Assembly (NCBI GenBank): GCA_041399065.1
Contig: JAWKTN010000002.1
Coordinates: forward strand, 992,001 to 1,056,000
Reading direction: 5' to 3'
DNA from: JAGQPD01 sp020426865
GTDB taxonomy: Bacteria > Planctomycetota > Planctomycetia > Pirellulales > Pirellulaceae
Length of the DNA stretch: 64,000 bases
Part shown: positions 1-9,216 of the stretch, piece after piece
Layout of the letters: the number at the start of each line of letters is the position of its first letter
Position numbering within the stretch: the stretch's first letter is position 1
Notes under the pieces: generated by a model
What the model was told of the DNA's origin: nothing
Databases searched by the model: none
What the model saw: the letters and a program-made list of their open reading frames with translations, nothing else
Position numbers and translations under genes: made by a program

Positions 1-1183
1 AAAGTGCCTGTCGAGCAAGCTCGACCTGAAAGAAATCGATGCGCCCCGCCTGGAAAAACGACTGCAGCTGAGCCACACTTGACCGCAATGACGCAATATT
101 GGCACGCTGATTACGAATGTCCTGCTGACTTTGCAGCAGACCCAGGTAGCCACCCGCCTGCCCGCCGCCAGCGCCGGTTTGATTCCCGAAGTTTGTCGCG
201 CCAACTCGCCCAAAGCCTCCCCCGCCAACCCCCGTAAAGCCCTCCAGCCCTGCACCACCAAACACGCCACCACGACGGCTGGGACCCGCGCCCGCATCAC
301 GACCGGTCGTCACCTCGACGTAAAAGCCGCGTTGCCATCGCTCCATCTGACGGACGTTCGCCAATAAGGTGCGCTCGGCAATCGTAAGCCGCTCCAATAC
401 GACATCCCGACCACCCGCACGCAACAACGGCTGCAACAGCGAAAAATCCAACAACGAATTCGCCGTGTAAGTGTCCGGCCCCGAAAACTGCCACACCAGC
501 GAATTGGCAAACCCCACCACCAACTCGCCACCCGTCGCAAACAATTTGTTCATCCGCCAACCGCTGCTCGCTGGCGCCGTGCCCGCCGCCAACACACTTC
601 GCGATTGACCACCCCCGCCCGGTCGCGCCGGACCATCCGCCGTAAAACTCGTCCCCAACCCACCAAAAAACTGAGCGTCAAACCGAAAACGTTCAAAACT
701 GACGTCCAACGCCGATAAGTAAAGTTCCTCCAGCTGCGACTGAAAATCGGTCGAATGCAGCCTCGCCACCCGCACCGCACCGTCAATGTCCAACATCAAC
801 CGACCGTCCGCGTCCCTGCATAGATAGCTCTCCCAATACGGGTTCGCAACATACGGCGTGTCGCCGTTGGCATGCCAACACGGATACCCCGGCTTGCAAT
901 ACACACAATGCATCAACTGATGCGAATGCGGATCGTCCGGCGGCAACGGCGGAAAATCAGGGTCAAACGGGTCGTACATCCGCGATTCGGCCGGCAATTG
1001 AATCGTGAAATCGTCCAACGGCCAATGCGGATTCGTCGCCTTCGAATCAACCAGACAATAGGCGTCGGCATCCGCCTGCTGACGATAAAAGGCGCGCCCA
1101 CAACCACCGACCACACACGTCAGCAATACCAGCGCCCAAGCCACCGTGCCAACCGCCACCGACCGCGATGCTGTACATTCCAT
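1..1183 (-). CDS. TolC-like outer-membrane efflux lipoprotein, N-terminal part (cut by window edge)
   Basis: The frame is open from an ATG at 1183 to the left edge (about 394 codons, no stop seen), and an in-frame TAA lies two codons upstream of the ATG, so the start is fixed. The N-terminus is a short hydrophobic segment ending in a lipobox-like CVVGGC, which suggests a lipoprotein. Further on, GPDTYTANSLLDFSLLQPLL, then VLERLTIAERTLLANVRQM and a helix with LLQSQQDIRNQRANI resemble the beta-strand/coiled-coil pattern of TolC-family channels (family knowledge). A Gly-rich stretch of about 40 residues (roughly codons 312-350) sits between two helices and is not typical of TolC. It probably works with an inner-membrane pump encoded outside the window. 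Confidence 0.72.
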   Translation of the reverse strand, partial: MECTASRSVAVGTVAWALVLLTCVVGGCGRAFYRQQADADAYCLVDSKATNPHWPLDDFTIQLPAESRMYDPFDPDFPPLPPDDPHSHQLMHCVYCKPGYPCWHANGDTPYVANPYWESYLCRDADGRLMLDIDGAVRVARLHSTDFQSQLEELYLSALDVSFERFRFDAQFFGGLGTSFTADGPARPGGGGQSRSVLAAGTAPASSGWRMNKLFATGGELVVGFANSLVWQFSGPDTYTANSLLDFSLLQPLLRAGGRDVVLERLTIAERTLLANVRQMERWQRGFYVEVTTGRDAGAGPSRRGGVFGGAGLEGFTGVGGGGFGRVGATNFGNQTGAGGGQAGGYLGLLQSQQDIRNQRANIASLRSSVAQLQSFFQAGRIDFFQVELARQAL

Positions 1184-1418
1184 GCATTAGCCCTAGTAAG
1201 AAAACCTGTCTCCTTTCCATTCGGGTCCCGCTGCCAACTGACTTGAACGATTGTAGCGATTGCAAGGCCAAAGCCGCCGGCCACAATGCCCGCAACCCCA
1301 CCTTTGGGGGAGTCACTGAGAGAAATGGTGCGCGAGATGGCGTGGAACGGGTGAAAACTTGACGCCCCATACCACCCAGCTTATCATCAAGTGAGGCAAC
1401 GTTTTACGTCACGTTTTC

Positions 1419-1435
1419 CTTGATCACTGATCAAG
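1419..1435. promoter_or_regulatory. Perfect 17-nt palindrome in a divergent intergenic region
   Basis: CTTGATCA-C-TGATCAAG has two perfect 8-nt arms around one base. It lies between the leftward TolC-like gene (start 1183) and the rightward gene at 1491, about 55 nt upstream of the latter. A dimeric-repressor operator is the natural reading, but no regulator is identified. Nothing else is seen in the 307-nt gap. Confidence 0.4.
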
Positions 1436-1490
1436 TCAATCCAACAGCAAAAGGCCCGGCAAACCCCGCTGGTCATCGGGTGGACTGTTT

Positions 1491-3149
1491 ATGCAAGCTA
1501 TCTCGTACGTATTTCTTGGCATTTGGATCGTGCTCGCCATTGTCTACATGGTGATGGCGTACGTATCGTCGCGGGTGTGGCAGGTCGGGCATCTGATCGC
1601 GATCGTGGGGATTGTGATCATGACCTGCTGCTTTGCCTGGCTGGCGGCGATGTCACTGAAGACGCACCAGAAGTGGCAATCGGAGTATGCAAAGCTATCG
1701 ACGGACTTGGCGGCGGAGCTTGAGCGTCAGGCCGCGTTGCCGGACATCACGGAGTTGCGGGAGGAGTTGGGGCGTGAGCTACTGGATCGCGGGCGCGTCT
1801 GGCGAAGCGTGACACCGGGACCGGCGGCAGTTGACAATAACCAGTTGAAATCGATGGTTGTAGTGATGGCAAACTGGGGCCAGACGCAGTGCACCAAGAT
1901 CGGCGTCACGGGCGATGTCGCCGACGTTGCGGTGCCAACCGAGGAGGGTGTGGCACCGGTTGCGGCGGTGGCCGCACCGCATGGCATCCAAGTATCTCAG
2001 GTGTTGTACATCTACCAGGAGCAGTCGCTTAAATCACTACCCCGAGCGATACAAGCGGCGTTGCTTACTCCCCCGGTCGACTACAATTCGCTATCCGTCG
2101 CGGGGCCCAACGCAGCGGAAACGGAAGATTCAAATTCCACGGACGAACGCGTACCGAATGTTGCTGACGAGGAGGGAGCCGAATTGGGGGACGATTTGGC
2201 GGCTCGTGATACGGAGGAACGATGTCGGGTACCGGTCGTGTATCTGGGCAAGTTCAAGGTGATTGAAATCTCGGATCAACCGCCGGCGATCCGCCTAGAG
2301 CCGATGGAGCGGATTACGGATCTGCAAAAGCGGTTCATCTTTCAGCCGCAAGGGACGTGGTCGCTTTACGAAACGATGCCGATCGACAGCCACCGTGCGT
2401 TGGCGGGACTGACCCCGTCGATATTGGAGGCGATGTTGCCTCAACAACTGTTGCGTCTGCCCGAAGCCGAATACCGGAGTGTCTTGACCGAATATGCTAT
2501 GGACGGAAAATCGATCGGCGGACAGAACGTGGAAGACATCCGGACGGAAACTAAAGTTAAATTCACGCGGGAAAAATCGTTTGTCGTCGACGACCCCAAT
2601 GCAGAGGTCGGTTCCGATCGCGCGTTCGATACGCAAGGACGTGCGGTTGCCTCCAAGTTACGTCAAGGCGCTGACACGTCATTTACCGAGAATGACGAAC
2701 AGTGGTTCGACAGCGTAACTGCCAAGCAGTTGATTCAGGAGGGTGTTGCCGAGCGGACGAACGAACCGCCACGCTATCGACGGGCGTTACGCGATTATGC
2801 GTTCATCTTCTCGGAAAAAGAAGAACAGTTGCAGCAATTGACGAACAACATCGCACAATACAAGAGCGACAACCAATCGGTGATCGATGCCGCCGGAAAA
2901 GCGACTGAGGAGATTGCCTATCGTCAAAAAGAACGCGATGGCCTGGCATCGGATCTGAATAATTTTCAGGCAGAACAGGTTATTTTGAAGAAGGTCTTGG
3001 AACAACTGACGGCCCAGGCACAGCAGCAGCGGCAAGTTCTCAGTTATCTGTACCGGGAGAATCGCCGACTTGCGGACCAACTGCGAGGACGCTTTCTTTC
3101 GGCGGAGACTTGGAAACCGGGACTGGAATTACTGAGCGCCAACGATTAG
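1491..3149 (+). CDS. Membrane-anchored coiled-coil protein of unknown function
   Basis: 552 residues. Two hydrophobic helices stand at the N-terminus (about residues 4-26 and 33-55), followed by a Glu/Lys-rich helix (60-85). The middle (about 90-400) has no motif I recognise; it holds an acidic stretch near residues 200-240. The C-terminal 130 residues are strongly heptad-like (EEQLQQLTNNIAQYKSDNQ and onward), which suggests a coiled coil. The start is the ATG after GGTGGACTGTTT, a weak Shine-Dalgarno match. It could be a structural or scaffold protein of the inner membrane; no function is assigned. It is alone on its strand, with the rhomboid gene starting 115 nt downstream. Confidence 0.75.
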   Translation: MQAISYVFLGIWIVLAIVYMVMAYVSSRVWQVGHLIAIVGIVIMTCCFAWLAAMSLKTHQKWQSEYAKLSTDLAAELERQAALPDITELREELGRELLDRGRVWRSVTPGPAAVDNNQLKSMVVVMANWGQTQCTKIGVTGDVADVAVPTEEGVAPVAAVAAPHGIQVSQVLYIYQEQSLKSLPRAIQAALLTPPVDYNSLSVAGPNAAETEDSNSTDERVPNVADEEGAELGDDLAARDTEERCRVPVVYLGKFKVIEISDQPPAIRLEPMERITDLQKRFIFQPQGTWSLYETMPIDSHRALAGLTPSILEAMLPQQLLRLPEAEYRSVLTEYAMDGKSIGGQNVEDIRTETKVKFTREKSFVVDDPNAEVGSDRAFDTQGRAVASKLRQGADTSFTENDEQWFDSVTAKQLIQEGVAERTNEPPRYRRALRDYAFIFSEKEEQLQQLTNNIAQYKSDNQSVIDAAGKATEEIAYRQKERDGLASDLNNFQAEQVILKKVLEQLTAQAQQQRQVLSYLYRENRRLADQLRGRFLSAETWKPGLELLSAND

Positions 3150-3264
3150 ACCACCGATTCGATCGATAGGCGACTGCACTTTTCCCGTCTTCCGGCGTAA
3201 GATATGTTGACCGAACCAACGAGGTCACAATTACGACGGAAACGTAAGGACTACGATAAAGACG

Positions 3265-4190
3265 ATGGGAATCTACGATCGCGAGTATTATCGAGAGACT
3301 CAGACACCCTGGTCGACCGGATTGGGTGCTCGATCGATGGTTACGACGTTGATCATTATCAACGCCGTTGTCTACTTGATCGATCTATTTTCACCTGCAC
3401 AATTTTTGCCAGGTCCAGGTGGCATGCTCCAGGGCCGGGCGTTTTCCAATATTCTCGCTTTGCCGTCCTCGGCGTTAGTGCACCCGTGGTTGTGGTGGAA
3501 ATTCCTGACATACGGTTTTACCCATGACCCTGGCAATATTATGCACTTGTTCTTTAACATGCTCGGCCTCTGGATCTTTGGCCGATCGGTGGAAGGGTCT
3601 ATGGCCGCAAGGAATTCCTGGCGATCTATCTGGCGCTGATCGTATTGTCGGGGATAGGTTGGTCGGCAATTAGCCTGATGGCTGGTGGACAATCCGTTGT
3701 CGTGGGTGCGTCAGGGGCCGTAACTGGGATAATGGTCCTGTTCGCACTACACTTTCCCCACGCCCGGTTGATCCTGTTTCCCATCCCCATCCCTGTACGT
3801 GCATGGGTGCTATGCTCGCTCTATGTCGTTGCCGACATGTTTCGTGCCTTGAGCAATACGGGGGGTCAGGTCGCCGTGACAGCTCACTTAGCGGGTGCGG
3901 CCTTCGCCTTTCTTTATTTCCAGTCCGGATGGCGAGTTTCCAACCTGTTCCCGGGAAACTGGGGGAACGCGCTATCAAAACTGTCACTTGACCGTCTGCA
4001 ACAACGGCGCAAGTTGCGTGTGCATCGTCCAGCGGATCGCGACGAGGTACAGACCGACGCGCTCGACATTGATGACTTGGCAGATCAGATTCTGGCCAAG
4101 TTGAGCCGCGAGGGGGTCGATAGCCTGACCCCTCGCGAAAGACGCATTCTCGACGACTACAGCCGTCGCGTTCGACAACGGCGAGGATGA
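3265..4190 (+). pseudogene. Rhomboid-family intramembrane serine protease, split by a -1 frameshift
   Basis: Two adjacent frames together make one rhomboid. Codons 3265 to about 3593 encode the N-terminus, including the HLFFNMLGLWIFG helix typical of rhomboids; from about 3598 the next frame (open to 4190) continues with YGRKEFLAIYLALIV, the catalytic GASGAVTG (Ser codon at 3711) and the AHLAGA helix (His codon at 3885). One base is missing near 3592-3600, between GTGGAAGGG and TATGGCCGC. The C-terminal tail LTPRERRILDDYSRR is a known planctomycete rhomboid extension of about 40 residues (family knowledge). All catalytic parts are intact, so this may be a sequencing error or a recent mutation. 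A frameshift-independent product is unlikely, as Ser and His are only in the second half. Confidence 0.8.
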
Positions 4191-4289
4191 TCGAAAGTCC
4201 CGCAGCTGTCCACAGCCGTTCGGCGGATGCACCGCTCTGTGGGACAGACCGGCTGAGACAGCCGGGGGACTTTTTCTTACGGCAGGGAC

Positions 4290-4363
4290 AGCCGTGCAAC
4301 TTTTCAGCCGTGCAACTTTTCAGCCGCGGAACTTTTCAGCCGTGCAACTTTTCAGCCGTGGGA
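4290..4363. repeat. Tandem 16-bp repeat, about 4.5 copies
   Basis: Unit AGCCGTGCAACTTTTC, copies at 4290, 4306, 4322 (one unit reads CGCGG), 4338 and a partial copy at 4354. It sits between the end of the rhomboid gene and the 3' end of the leftward epimerase gene, just past its stop codon. The preceding 90 nt hold looser copies (GACAGCCG, CTGTCCACAGCCGT). Related cores recur at 45558-45660 and 45817-45841. Confidence 0.85.
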
Positions 4364-4365
4364 CC

Positions 4366-5520
4366 TTACTCGGCCCAAAACTTGTGCACCGTTGTCTGTT
4401 CGTACTTCTCACCGGGGTGCAAGATTGTGTTGGGAAACGCCGGCTGGTTCGGCGAATCGGGGTAGTGTTGCGTCTCAAGACAGAGCGCGGCATATTGAGG
4501 GAGACCATCGGCGCTCTCAGATCCATCTAGGAAGTTTCCGGAGTAAAACTGGACCGCTGGCTGGCTCGTGCGAATCTCCATCACTCGGCCAGTAGAGGCG
4601 TCCTTGAGCCTCGCGACCAATCGGAGTGGCTCGCGGGATTCCCTCAGCACATAGCAATGGTCGTAGCCGACTGGATCGGCCTTGATCTGCTTGATATCGC
4701 GGCCGATCTTTTTGGCCGCCGTGAAGTCCATCGGAGTCCCCTTGACATCAGCGAGCTCACCGGTGGGAATTAGCCCGTCGTCGACGGGCAGATATTTGTC
4801 AGCGAATAGCGTCAATTCGTGATCGAGGATGGACCGCGAATCGGAACCAGCGAGGTTCCAATAGTTATGGTTGGTAAGATTGACGGGCGTCGCCTTATCG
4901 GTTTCCGCCTTAAAGACCATCTTCAGTTCATTATTGTTATTGATCGTATACTCTGCCACTGCGGTCAGATTGCCGGGATAACCTTCGTCCATATCCGGGC
5001 TGTTGTAGGTAAATCGCACACCGACTTCGTCTTTACCTTCAATCGTTTCGGACATCCAAAGCACGCGATTGAAACCAACATTGCCACCGTGCAAATGGTT
5101 TTCGCCGTTATTCGTCGCTAGTTGGTATGTCTTGCCATCCAACGTAAATTTTCCTTTGGCGATTCGATTACAATAGCGACCCACGGTCGAGCCGAAGAAC
5201 GGATGTTGCCCGAGGTAGCCATCGAGCTTATCGAAACCGATATTCACATTGTCGAGTTTCCCATCGCGGTCGGGAACATGCAACTCCAAGACAATGGCAC
5301 CGAAATCTATCATCTTCAGCACCACACCATTGGCATTGTTGCAGGAGTAAAGCGTTACGGGCTTGCCATCAACCTCGCCGAAACTGGAAGTCTCTACCTT
5401 CATGGATTGTCCGCCTTTCGTTGCCAGAGTCGCCTCCGCGCCGACAGCTAGCCGCTCGATTCCAACAGTACCGCACCAAACGATCAGGGCTAACAACACG
5501 CACCACGTAGTTTTCATCAT
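4366..5520 (-). CDS. galM: Exported aldose 1-epimerase (galactose mutarotase)
   Basis: 384 residues. It interconverts alpha and beta anomers of aldoses such as galactose. A signal peptide (hydrophobic stretch about residues 5-20, then AVGAEA) predicts export. The family pattern is clear: NRIAKGKFTLDGKTYQLATN, NHLHGG (substrate-binding His), NLTNHNYWNLAG (catalytic His), DHCYVL, and a C-terminal LCLETQHYPDSPNQPAFP containing the catalytic Glu. Length is normal for the family plus a leader. The ATG follows GGGGAG by 8 nt. It lies alone on its strand; the 3' end abuts the tandem repeat at 4290-4363. Confidence 0.95.
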   Translation of the reverse strand: MMKTTWCVLLALIVWCGTVGIERLAVGAEATLATKGGQSMKVETSSFGEVDGKPVTLYSCNNANGVVLKMIDFGAIVLELHVPDRDGKLDNVNIGFDKLDGYLGQHPFFGSTVGRYCNRIAKGKFTLDGKTYQLATNNGENHLHGGNVGFNRVLWMSETIEGKDEVGVRFTYNSPDMDEGYPGNLTAVAEYTINNNNELKMVFKAETDKATPVNLTNHNYWNLAGSDSRSILDHELTLFADKYLPVDDGLIPTGELADVKGTPMDFTAAKKIGRDIKQIKADPVGYDHCYVLRESREPLRLVARLKDASTGRVMEIRTSQPAVQFYSGNFLDGSESADGLPQYAALCLETQHYPDSPNQPAFPNTILHPGEKYEQTTVHKFWAE

Positions 5521-5595
5521 CGTTTTTACTCCCCATTCCGCCTGCGCGGGTGAACGACCGCCACACGAATCTGCATTGACGTGTTTCGTCGCAGT

Positions 5596-6345
5596 CTATA
5601 ACAAACTCTCCAACAACAACCGCATCTTCCGCAACTCCGAAGCATGCTCCACATCGGATTCCTCAATGATATCGATCGTGAGCGCTCGATTGTACTTCAA
5701 CCGCCCCAATTGTGTAATCAGCTTGCTGTATTCCACTTCGCCCTGCCCGACTCGCACTTGTAGCTTGCTCTTGGTCGAGTCCCTCAACAAAACCTGGTAC
5801 ACATACTTGATGATCTGATCGTAGCCCCGTGCCGCATATGGCCCCCCAATATAGTGGCTGGGGTCAAGCGTCACGCCCAACCCCTTCACGTTATCGCACA
5901 GCACCATCACCGTATCGGGATCCTGCGACAGTCTCCCAAGCTGACTGTGAATACTTACCAGGACACCTTCGAGGGTGGCAATGGAGACCAATCGCCGGAG
6001 ATGTTCCACCTCCTCATTGAAGGGCGTCCCGAGTTCGGCAGAAGGTATCGTAATCGAAACCACTTTCGTGGCCTTGGCTAACTTGCAACACGCTTCGAAC
6101 TGACGGTAAAACTCTTCACCTGTCGCATCGATCCCCAAGATATAGCCACCGATGTTCAATCGGTGAGTATCACGGCACAGCGCAATCGCCTTTTCCAGAT
6201 CCGCAACAACGTCACTGGGCTTCAGCTGATTCGTCTTTTCGTCGATCGTAATCGTTACGGCCGAATACTCCAGATCAATCAGTCGCTCGATGCTTTCCAC
6301 CAGCGACAATTCGGGGAAACAACCGGTCGAAGCAGACACAAACAC
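5596..6345 (-). CDS. Xylose isomerase-like TIM-barrel protein (sugar phosphate isomerase/epimerase family)
   Basis: 249 residues. The fold is suggested by the pattern MFVSASTGCFPELSLVESIE at the start, a metal-site-like VSIHSQLGRLSQDPDTV, and LGVTLDPSHYIGGPYAARGYDQIIKYVYQVLLRD, which matches the LDPSH strand and following helix of AP-endonuclease-2-type sugar isomerases (family knowledge). The C-terminal LTIDIIEESD would supply the final acidic ligand. The start is GTG, with GAGGTG just upstream. Substrate unknown. It is transcribed in the same direction as the epimerase, 75 nt upstream of it, so the two may be co-transcribed in sugar metabolism (inference). Confidence 0.8.
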   Translation of the reverse strand: MFVSASTGCFPELSLVESIERLIDLEYSAVTITIDEKTNQLKPSDVVADLEKAIALCRDTHRLNIGGYILGIDATGEEFYRQFEACCKLAKATKVVSITIPSAELGTPFNEEVEHLRRLVSIATLEGVLVSIHSQLGRLSQDPDTVMVLCDNVKGLGVTLDPSHYIGGPYAARGYDQIIKYVYQVLLRDSTKSKLQVRVGQGEVEYSKLITQLGRLKYNRALTIDIIEESDVEHASELRKMRLLLESLL

Positions 6346-6603
6346 AATTACACCTCATACTCCTGAAGTTTCATTACCGATCGTGGTCGGCAACAGAATC
6401 CTATTCCGAAAACCAGCTTAGCTGTTCCCAGGCACTGCTGGCAACACCGTCCTTCGCATTCCCGACCTCGGATGCCAGCTGCGAGCCATCTCGCACACGC
6501 TCGGACGTGTGGTGACATTGCCTTCCCACGCCGCTTCGCCCTAAAATACAGTGATTCGAAACGCAAGGGTAGGTCCGACATGGACCGGTGAGACGGAGTA
6601 TAG

Positions 6604-7665
6604 ATGATGCAGAATGCTACCGGGACCCCGACCAGTGGCCCCCATGCCCCCGTGATTATCCAGAATGTAAATGTTTCCCCTTTACGCCGCTTCGTCGGCT
6701 GGCTCGGTTGGCTCGGTCTGCTGATCTGCGCTCCCCTGCTGCTCGGCCTCTGGACGTCGTACCAGCAATACTTCGACACCAGTGGTGGCATTCACGAAAA
6801 ATACCACTCGCGCGACAAGGTCTCCCGCGACAAAGTGGCGATCATCCGCATCGAAGGCGTCATCGCCGATGGTGAAGGGTACGTCCGGAAACAGATTGAC
6901 CGCGTGCGCGAAGATGAAGATGTAAAGGCGGTCGTCTTACGGGTCAATTCACCCGGCGGCACCATCAGCGGTTCGGACTACATCTACCACCATCTCACGC
7001 TATTGCGCAACGATCGCTCCCTGCCGATCGTCGTCAGTATGGGGGGAATGGCAGCCAGCGGAGGTTACTATGTTTCCATGGCTGTTGGCGACCAACCCCA
7101 ATCGATCTACGCCGAACCGACCACCACCACCGGTTCGATCGGGGTCATCGTGCCGCACTACGATATCAGCGGCCTACTGGACTCCTACCACGTCAAAAAC
7201 GATTCGATCGTCAGCCATCCTCGCAAGCAAATGCTGAGCATGACCCGCCCGGTCAGCGACGAGGATCGACAAGTTATTCAACAGTACGTCGATCAAGCCT
7301 TCGACCGCTTCAAGGAGATCGTCCTGGAAGGCCGCCCAGCGTTTCGGGGAGACCCGGACGCACTGACCGGATTGGCCACCGGCGAAATCTTTTCGGCTCC
7401 CCAGGCAAAGGCCGCCGGATTGGTCGACGAACTCGGCTTTCTCGAAGACGCCATCGATCGCGCCGCCGAATTGGCTCAAGTCGATAAGGACAGCGTCCGG
7501 GTCGTCGAATACGAGCAACCGGAATCGTTATTGGGGGTACTGGGCGCTTCGGCGCGCGTCAGTCAAGAGCATAAATTGATTGAAACCACGCTGCTTGAGC
7601 TATCCGTCCCCAAGGCCTACTACTTGCTAAGCACGCTGCCAACGATTACCGCGTCGTCACGGTGA
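6604..7665 (+). CDS. sppA: Signal peptide peptidase SppA (36K type)
   Basis: 353 residues. A membrane serine protease that degrades cleaved signal peptides. One transmembrane helix at about residues 37-57, then the S49 domain: VAIIRIEGVI, VLRVNSPGGTISGSDYIY, GGMAASGGYYVSM with the probable nucleophile Ser152, TTTGSIGVI and SHPRKQML, where the Lys is the candidate general base. TGEIFSAPQAKAAGLVDELG is the classical C-terminal motif. Length fits the short SppA form. The ATG is preceded by GGAGTATAG. The stop overlaps tail-to-tail by 9 nt with the anti-sigma-like gene on the other strand. Confidence 0.95.
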   Translation: MMQNATGTPTSGPHAPVIIQNVNVSPLRRFVGWLGWLGLLICAPLLLGLWTSYQQYFDTSGGIHEKYHSRDKVSRDKVAIIRIEGVIADGEGYVRKQIDRVREDEDVKAVVLRVNSPGGTISGSDYIYHHLTLLRNDRSLPIVVSMGGMAASGGYYVSMAVGDQPQSIYAEPTTTTGSIGVIVPHYDISGLLDSYHVKNDSIVSHPRKQMLSMTRPVSDEDRQVIQQYVDQAFDRFKEIVLEGRPAFRGDPDALTGLATGEIFSAPQAKAAGLVDELGFLEDAIDRAAELAQVDKDSVRVVEYEQPESLLGVLGASARVSQEHKLIETTLLELSVPKAYYLLSTLPTITASSR

Positions 7666-9171
7666 TTCAGGCGGTAGTGGGTCACCTGGCGGATAATCGT
7701 CGGGGGGTGGCCCTGTCCGTCCATTGCGCCGACGTGGGCCATCCGGATCAAACATCGGTGGCGGGCCGCCTTCTCCTGTCGGGGGTCGCATGCCGGGTCC
7801 GCCAGGTCCCCCTGGCCCAAAGGGTATTCGAGGCCGGTTGGGGCCCTCCGCGCGCTGACGTTCGCGCACGATATTGGCCAAGTATTCCTTCATTTCCTCA
7901 GGAAGCATCTTGTCCAATTCACGCTTCTTTTCATTAGAAAGCTCATCGTAAACGCTTTCGAGCTGATCATTATGCACCTGACGGCTGGGCATCATCCGAT
8001 CGCGGAATTCTTGCCGCCATTGGGATAGCATTTGCCATTGTGCCTTGCGGTCGCCAACCTTGATCATCGCATCACGAGCGCCATCGGACAGGCCGTCGAG
8101 CAATCCCCGCCACTCGGCATCCGTTGGCTCCGGTAGACTTTCCCAGAACTGAGGAGACATAAAGAAACCACCGCCGCGCCCGCGTCCCCCCATTCCCCGA
8201 GCCGCACTGCCGGAATGATCGCGTGCAAAACCGATGAACCATTTGAAGATGTGATCGCCATCCTCCTGCGTCAACACACTGCCCGACGCTTTGATCAACT
8301 CTTCCAGCTCTTGCTGCTTCTTGATCTCTTCGATTCTCGCCAACCGCTCGTCGAGCGAATCGATACGCCGGATCTCCAAACGATCTTCCGTGCCCGGCAA
8401 TCGTGTCAGCCATTGATCGTAACGTACGAGAGTCTGTTGCAGCGAGTCGCGATCGTCGGCGGACGCCAGTTGCGAATAGAGCCTACGGTAGCGGCGTTGT
8501 TCGTCGGGTGAGAGCTTGTAAAAATTCTGCCGACGTTCAAGCAATTCCGTTTTCGTCGGGACATTGGTGGCCACATTGACCATTGTCGTTCCGTCTTCGA
8601 CCACTGCGCCGAGAGAAGACGAAGCTGAATCACGTGGTGACTCAGAAGTGTCGGCAACCCGATCGGCGAGAAAAAGCCCCTTGTCTCGCATGGATCGCAA
8701 GAACTCGATGCTGTCGATGTTCTGGTAAAGTCGGTAATTGGTCCAAAGGCCAAGGTCACGTTCGTATTGGAATGCAATCCCCTTAGCGATGGCGAATACA
8801 ATGAGAAAACCCGTCGTAAAAGCGGCTCCCACCACTATTGCCACTTTAACACGCCGGCCAAATGGTCGGTTCCAAAACGATGCCTCATCCTTCTGCAACG
8901 ATTGCTCGATATTCGTCGCCACAATCTCCAACGTCGTCCGCGTGAACGATTCGTCAGCCGACTCGCTGGGCAATTCGTCCAACATATCCCAGGAAGACTG
9001 CAGCCCTCGCAACTTGTCGCGAAAACCCGGATCGTCCGCCAATCGCCGCTCAACTTCGTGCCGCCGACGATCGTCCAACTCGTTGTCAAGATATGCAATG
9101 AGATCCTCGTAGGCTTGATCGAGGTCACCATTGGCCTGAGCATCGGCGTTGGAAAAACTGTCTGTACTCAT
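7657..9171 (-). CDS. Transmembrane anti-sigma-like protein with a proline-rich tail
   Basis: 504 residues. The first 60 residues (AYLDNELDDRRRHEVERRLADDPGFRDKLRG) match the helical ASD/zf-HC2-like module of anti-sigma factors, but the usual His-x3-Cys-x2-Cys zinc ligands are absent. One transmembrane helix lies at about 112-135. The remaining roughly 370 residues are charged and helical (residues 230-330 and 380-440), ending in a Gly/Pro-rich tail of about 60 residues. The gene starts 45 nt after an ECF sigma gene, the classical arrangement for a sigma/anti-sigma pair, so it probably sequesters that sigma factor at the membrane (inference from context and the N-terminal module). Confidence 0.75.
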   Translation of the reverse strand: MSTDSFSNADAQANGDLDQAYEDLIAYLDNELDDRRRHEVERRLADDPGFRDKLRGLQSSWDMLDELPSESADESFTRTTLEIVATNIEQSLQKDEASFWNRPFGRRVKVAIVVGAAFTTGFLIVFAIAKGIAFQYERDLGLWTNYRLYQNIDSIEFLRSMRDKGLFLADRVADTSESPRDSASSSLGAVVEDGTTMVNVATNVPTKTELLERRQNFYKLSPDEQRRYRRLYSQLASADDRDSLQQTLVRYDQWLTRLPGTEDRLEIRRIDSLDERLARIEEIKKQQELEELIKASGSVLTQEDGDHIFKWFIGFARDHSGSAARGMGGRGRGGGFFMSPQFWESLPEPTDAEWRGLLDGLSDGARDAMIKVGDRKAQWQMLSQWRQEFRDRMMPSRQVHNDQLESVYDELSNEKKRELDKMLPEEMKEYLANIVRERQRAEGPNRPRIPFGPGGPGGPGMRPPTGEGGPPPMFDPDGPRRRNGRTGPPPDDYPPGDPLPPESP

Positions 9172-9216
9172 CGTGTCATAAACGTCTGGACTGGTCCTGT
9201 CTCAACAACCTCTCGG

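Noticed and set aside
872..1246. 124-codon plus-strand frame opposite the TolC-like gene
   Set aside because: Arg-rich shadow translation of the real minus-strand frame.
3670..4299. 209-codon minus-strand frame over the rhomboid gene
   Set aside because: Antisense shadow; the plus frame carries catalytic rhomboid motifs.
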